Shown here one piece after another: positions 62,101-64,000 of a DNA stretch of 64,000 nucleotides (position 1 is the first letter of the stretch; the number at the start of each line of letters is the position of its first letter). The translations under genes were made by a program, and so were the position numbers. The DNA comes from Dioscorea cayenensis subsp. rotundata. Lineage: Eukaryota; Streptophyta; Magnoliopsida; Dioscoreales; Dioscoreaceae. Under the pieces are notes generated by a model. The model saw only the letters and a program-made list of their open reading frames with translations, made no database searches and was not told the DNA's origin. Location: NCBI RefSeq assembly GCF_009730915.1, contig NC_052489.1:30559916-30623915 (forward strand), given 5' to 3'.

Positions 62101-62986
62101 CAAGCTCCAATTCATAAACATGCCATTTTCGTGCACTGTCTGAGGGAAGTATCAAAACCATAACCGCATAACTTCTTGCAGAAAGTTCAGGCCAATCATT
62201 GATTTGAAAATTTGATAGATGTAACAATGGAACTCGCACTGCAACAACCTCTGGGGGCACATATCTTCCTGTATGAGGTCGAATCCTTGCCAATGGGCAG
62301 GTATAAGGGATTTTTATCGCTTGATTGCTACTGAAAACTTTATTTACAATTGACAGATTGATAGGCACAGTTGACCCAACTGGTATCAGGTTATGTAAGG
62401 TATGAGAAAGCTGAAGATTCATGCCAGTTCTTGAGGGCATCCACAGCGCACATTCAGCCAAATCCAGTGTCCTCCCCAACTCAACTAGTGTAGTCCTCAG
62501 TATAGTATGCCTATCAAGTGTGCTTCTGATTTCATGAGTAAGCATTCTGACATGCCTCCCGGTTTCTTCTTGTGTGCGTATAAGGCCCATCTCCCTATCC
62601 AACTCTTCTGCCTTATTCTTCAAAAACAGCTCCCTTGTTTTCACACTCAACAGGTCAGGAATTATGTGAACAAGCATTAAGGCCGTCGCACATGACACAA
62701 CAGCAGTAGAAACCTTTGCAACAGTCATTACCAAAGCAAGTGTCCTTGTGTGGCTATTGAAAGTCCACAAATTTATAAGGTGGGTAGCTCCACAAAGAAC
62801 AATAAACGCCCCAAATTGTATCAACACCCATCTATACGGAAAGAATGATGATTTTTTGACGAAGTATATGAGCTCAAGAGGAATGGAGAAGTAGGCAAGG
62901 GCTATAAAGAAGTCCGATATATACTGATACTTTATCAAAAGCTCATCAGCAGGAAATGGTGGCTCGATGCAGTCACAGCCCTCCAT
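59116..62986 (-). CDS. ERS1: Ethylene receptor, subfamily 1 without receiver domain (ERS1-type)
   Basis: Five exons, 62081-62986, 60675-61043, 60289-60555, 59956-60083 and 59116-59356, give 636 residues. The receptor sits in the ER membrane and represses ethylene responses through CTR1 until ethylene binds. Cys4 and Cys6 (MEGCDCIE) form the dimer disulfide. Three transmembrane helices follow, with copper ligands Cys65 and His69 ([12 protein letters not shown]). Then come a GAF domain (about 160-305), a dimerisation coil and a histidine kinase with H353 in [17 protein letters not shown]-box ([15 protein letters not shown]), G1 (RDTGCGIS) and G2 ([11 protein letters not shown]) boxes are intact. 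There is no receiver domain, which separates ERS from ETR. The end RYQRSV resembles monocot ERS proteins. A likely 5' UTR intron runs 63030-63435. Intron 1 holds snapback repeats. Confidence 0.97.
61746..61797. repeat. Perfect 18-bp inverted repeat in ERS1 intron 1
   Basis: GTTTCAGCAGCAAACACC at 61746-61763 and its exact complement at 61780-61797 are separated by a 16-nt loop. The intron transcript could fold into a stable hairpin. Confidence 0.9.
61876..61918. repeat. Second snapback repeat in ERS1 intron 1
   Basis: Arms 61876-61892 and 61902-61918 (CTCAGACGGATATTATT and its complement) match at 16 of 17 positions with a 9-nt loop. A direct repeat TAG(G/A)CGTGATCATCTC occurs at 61798 and 61922, on either side. 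Confidence 0.85.
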
Positions 62987-63029
62987 CTCCTAACAACCAC
63001 AAGTCCCAATCCCTTTTTTCCTACATTCC

Positions 63030-63435
63030 CTGAAAGAAAGAAATCATAAAATCATCACAGATAACAAAAAAACCATAATCCAGAAAACTCAATTCAATTA
63101 TTTCCTATCTATATACGAAGAACAAGTTTCAAACTTTCAATTTGATCTGATAATCAAGAGTGATCAAACCCCGATCATCCATTCAAAAATCAAAAATCAT
63201 TCTTTCCCAATCACAAACAAACTACCAAAACAAAGCCCTAGAGATCCCAAATGATAGCTCAACAAGCACCAAATCAAGAACCTCACCATTCAAACCTCCA
63301 CTCAAACCCTACTTTTAACCACAATCCATTCACCAAAAAAACACCACAATCCAATCCAGATGAAAGAAAAAAAAATCAAGAAACAACAAGAAAACGAGAA
63401 TTAAAAACAACAAGAAAAAAGGTATAGAAATTCAC
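63030..63435 (-). promoter_or_regulatory. Probable 5' UTR intron of ERS1 with an upstream ATG at its donor
   Basis: On the minus strand ATG|GTGAAT (ATG at 63438-63436) could be a donor, and TTTCTTTCAG|GGAATG an acceptor (exon from 63029). Joined, they would create ATG GGA ATG TAG, a three-codon upstream ORF, 32 nt before the real start. Subfamily 1 receptors of other plants have a 5' UTR intron at this place. Confidence 0.45.
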
Positions 63436-63623
63436 CATAGCTGATCAGGGAGAGTTGGCAAACGAGATATTTGGGCTAAATTTATTTTTTTAAAATAAAA
63501 ATTCAAAAGAAAAAAAGAAAAGAAAAAAACTCAGGGAAGGGGGCCTCGTTTCTCCGTCACGGTCGGAAAGCAAGAGGTCGGTCGTGCGCCGCTTTATTAG
63601 AAAGAAAGGGCACAGGGCACAAA

Positions 63624-63840
63624 GGGGGGATGAACCTGCGGCACGTGCTGGGCACAGTGGGACCCATGCTGGCACGTACGCACGAATCGAGATATTTTTG
63701 GGCTAGAAAATTAAAAAAAAAATTAATTAAAAATAATAAATAAAAAAGGAAAAAAAAAGGGGGGATGAACATGCGGCACGTGCTGGGCACAGTTGGACCC
63801 ACGCTAGGGACGTTGAGCTGGCACGTGCGCTCGAATCGAG
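63624..63840. promoter_or_regulatory. Duplicated G-box segment in the ERS1 upstream region
   Basis: Segments 63624-63691 and 63759-63840 share GGGGGGATGAAC(C/A)TGCGG, CACGTGCTGGGCACAGT and CGAATCGAG. The right copy has an extra 11-nt block. CACGTG lies at 63642-63647, 63777-63782 and 63822-63827; in the left copy the last site has become CACGTACG. The region lies upstream of ERS1 and is the GC-richest stretch at the right end of the window. Confidence 0.65.
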
Positions 63841-64000
63841 TGGCGTCTCTTTCGCGGGGCTTAAAAAGGTAATGGTGCTGACTCGTGAGTCAACTCAGCA
63901 ACTCAGGCCCGTCCATTAGATTAGAAAGCACTAGTTGGATCCAGACACCGGTATGTGTGATTACCGCTGTGGATTTATGGAGGATCTTTCGGGATTAGAA

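Overview
This is nuclear DNA of a flowering plant. Genes are split by many GT-AG introns, the spacers are AT-rich with (TA)n microsatellites and small DNA transposons, and the protein families are plant-specific: an ethylene receptor, a PX/PH-type phospholipase D, the tubulin kinase/phosphatase PHS1, ATL RING-H2 proteins and a PMEI-pectinesterase. A monocot outside the grasses is my best guess. The ethylene receptor is 636 residues long and ends RYQRSV, which I recall from monocot ERS proteins, and the genes lack the high GC typical of grasses. The species is inferred only weakly.

Layout. 1-1262: a decayed protein-like repeat. 2224-6160 (+): DUF1399/GRDP-like protein. 7228-10228 (+): FBL3-type F-box/LRR protein. 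10739-12459 (+): uncharacterised acidic two-anchor membrane protein, facing tail-to-tail the pectinesterase at 12586-14392 (-). 14.4-20.4 kb: about 6 kb of AT-rich, gene-free DNA. 20393-22781 (+): small RS/RE-rich protein with a MITE in an intron, tail-to-tail with PHS1 at 23237-26849 (-). 27.5-34.1 kb: a run of four RING-H2 loci, all on the minus strand, separated by AT-rich DNA that holds a complete non-autonomous hAT element. 36341-38524 (-): ribosomal protein eL19, with an 83-bp tandem array in an intron. 38.7-41.9 kb: repeat-rich spacer. 41939-42415 (+): small chloroplast-type protein. 44638-47192 (+): plastid-type TPR protein with a GC-AG intron. 47895-58176 (+): 21-exon phospholipase D zeta. 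59116-62986 (-): ERS1-type ethylene receptor, with a partly duplicated G-box segment at the right edge of the window, upstream of the gene.

How the genes relate. This is an ordinary eukaryotic stretch of independent housekeeping and signalling genes, not an operon. Several belong to hormone or stress signalling (ERS1, PLD zeta, PHS1, ATL ligases, GRDP), but nothing in the sequence ties them together. The RING-H2 group is the only local gene family. Exon boundaries were set by reading splice sites against remembered homologues, and each multi-exon model keeps frame from start to stop.

I found no clear novel system. The most unusual items are the acidic membrane protein whose start codon overlaps the stop of a 9-codon uORF, two independent 5'-truncated retroposon tails each flanked by target-site duplications, snapback repeats in the ERS1 first intron, a GC-AG intron, and a 75-nt frame-neutral intron in the F-box gene.
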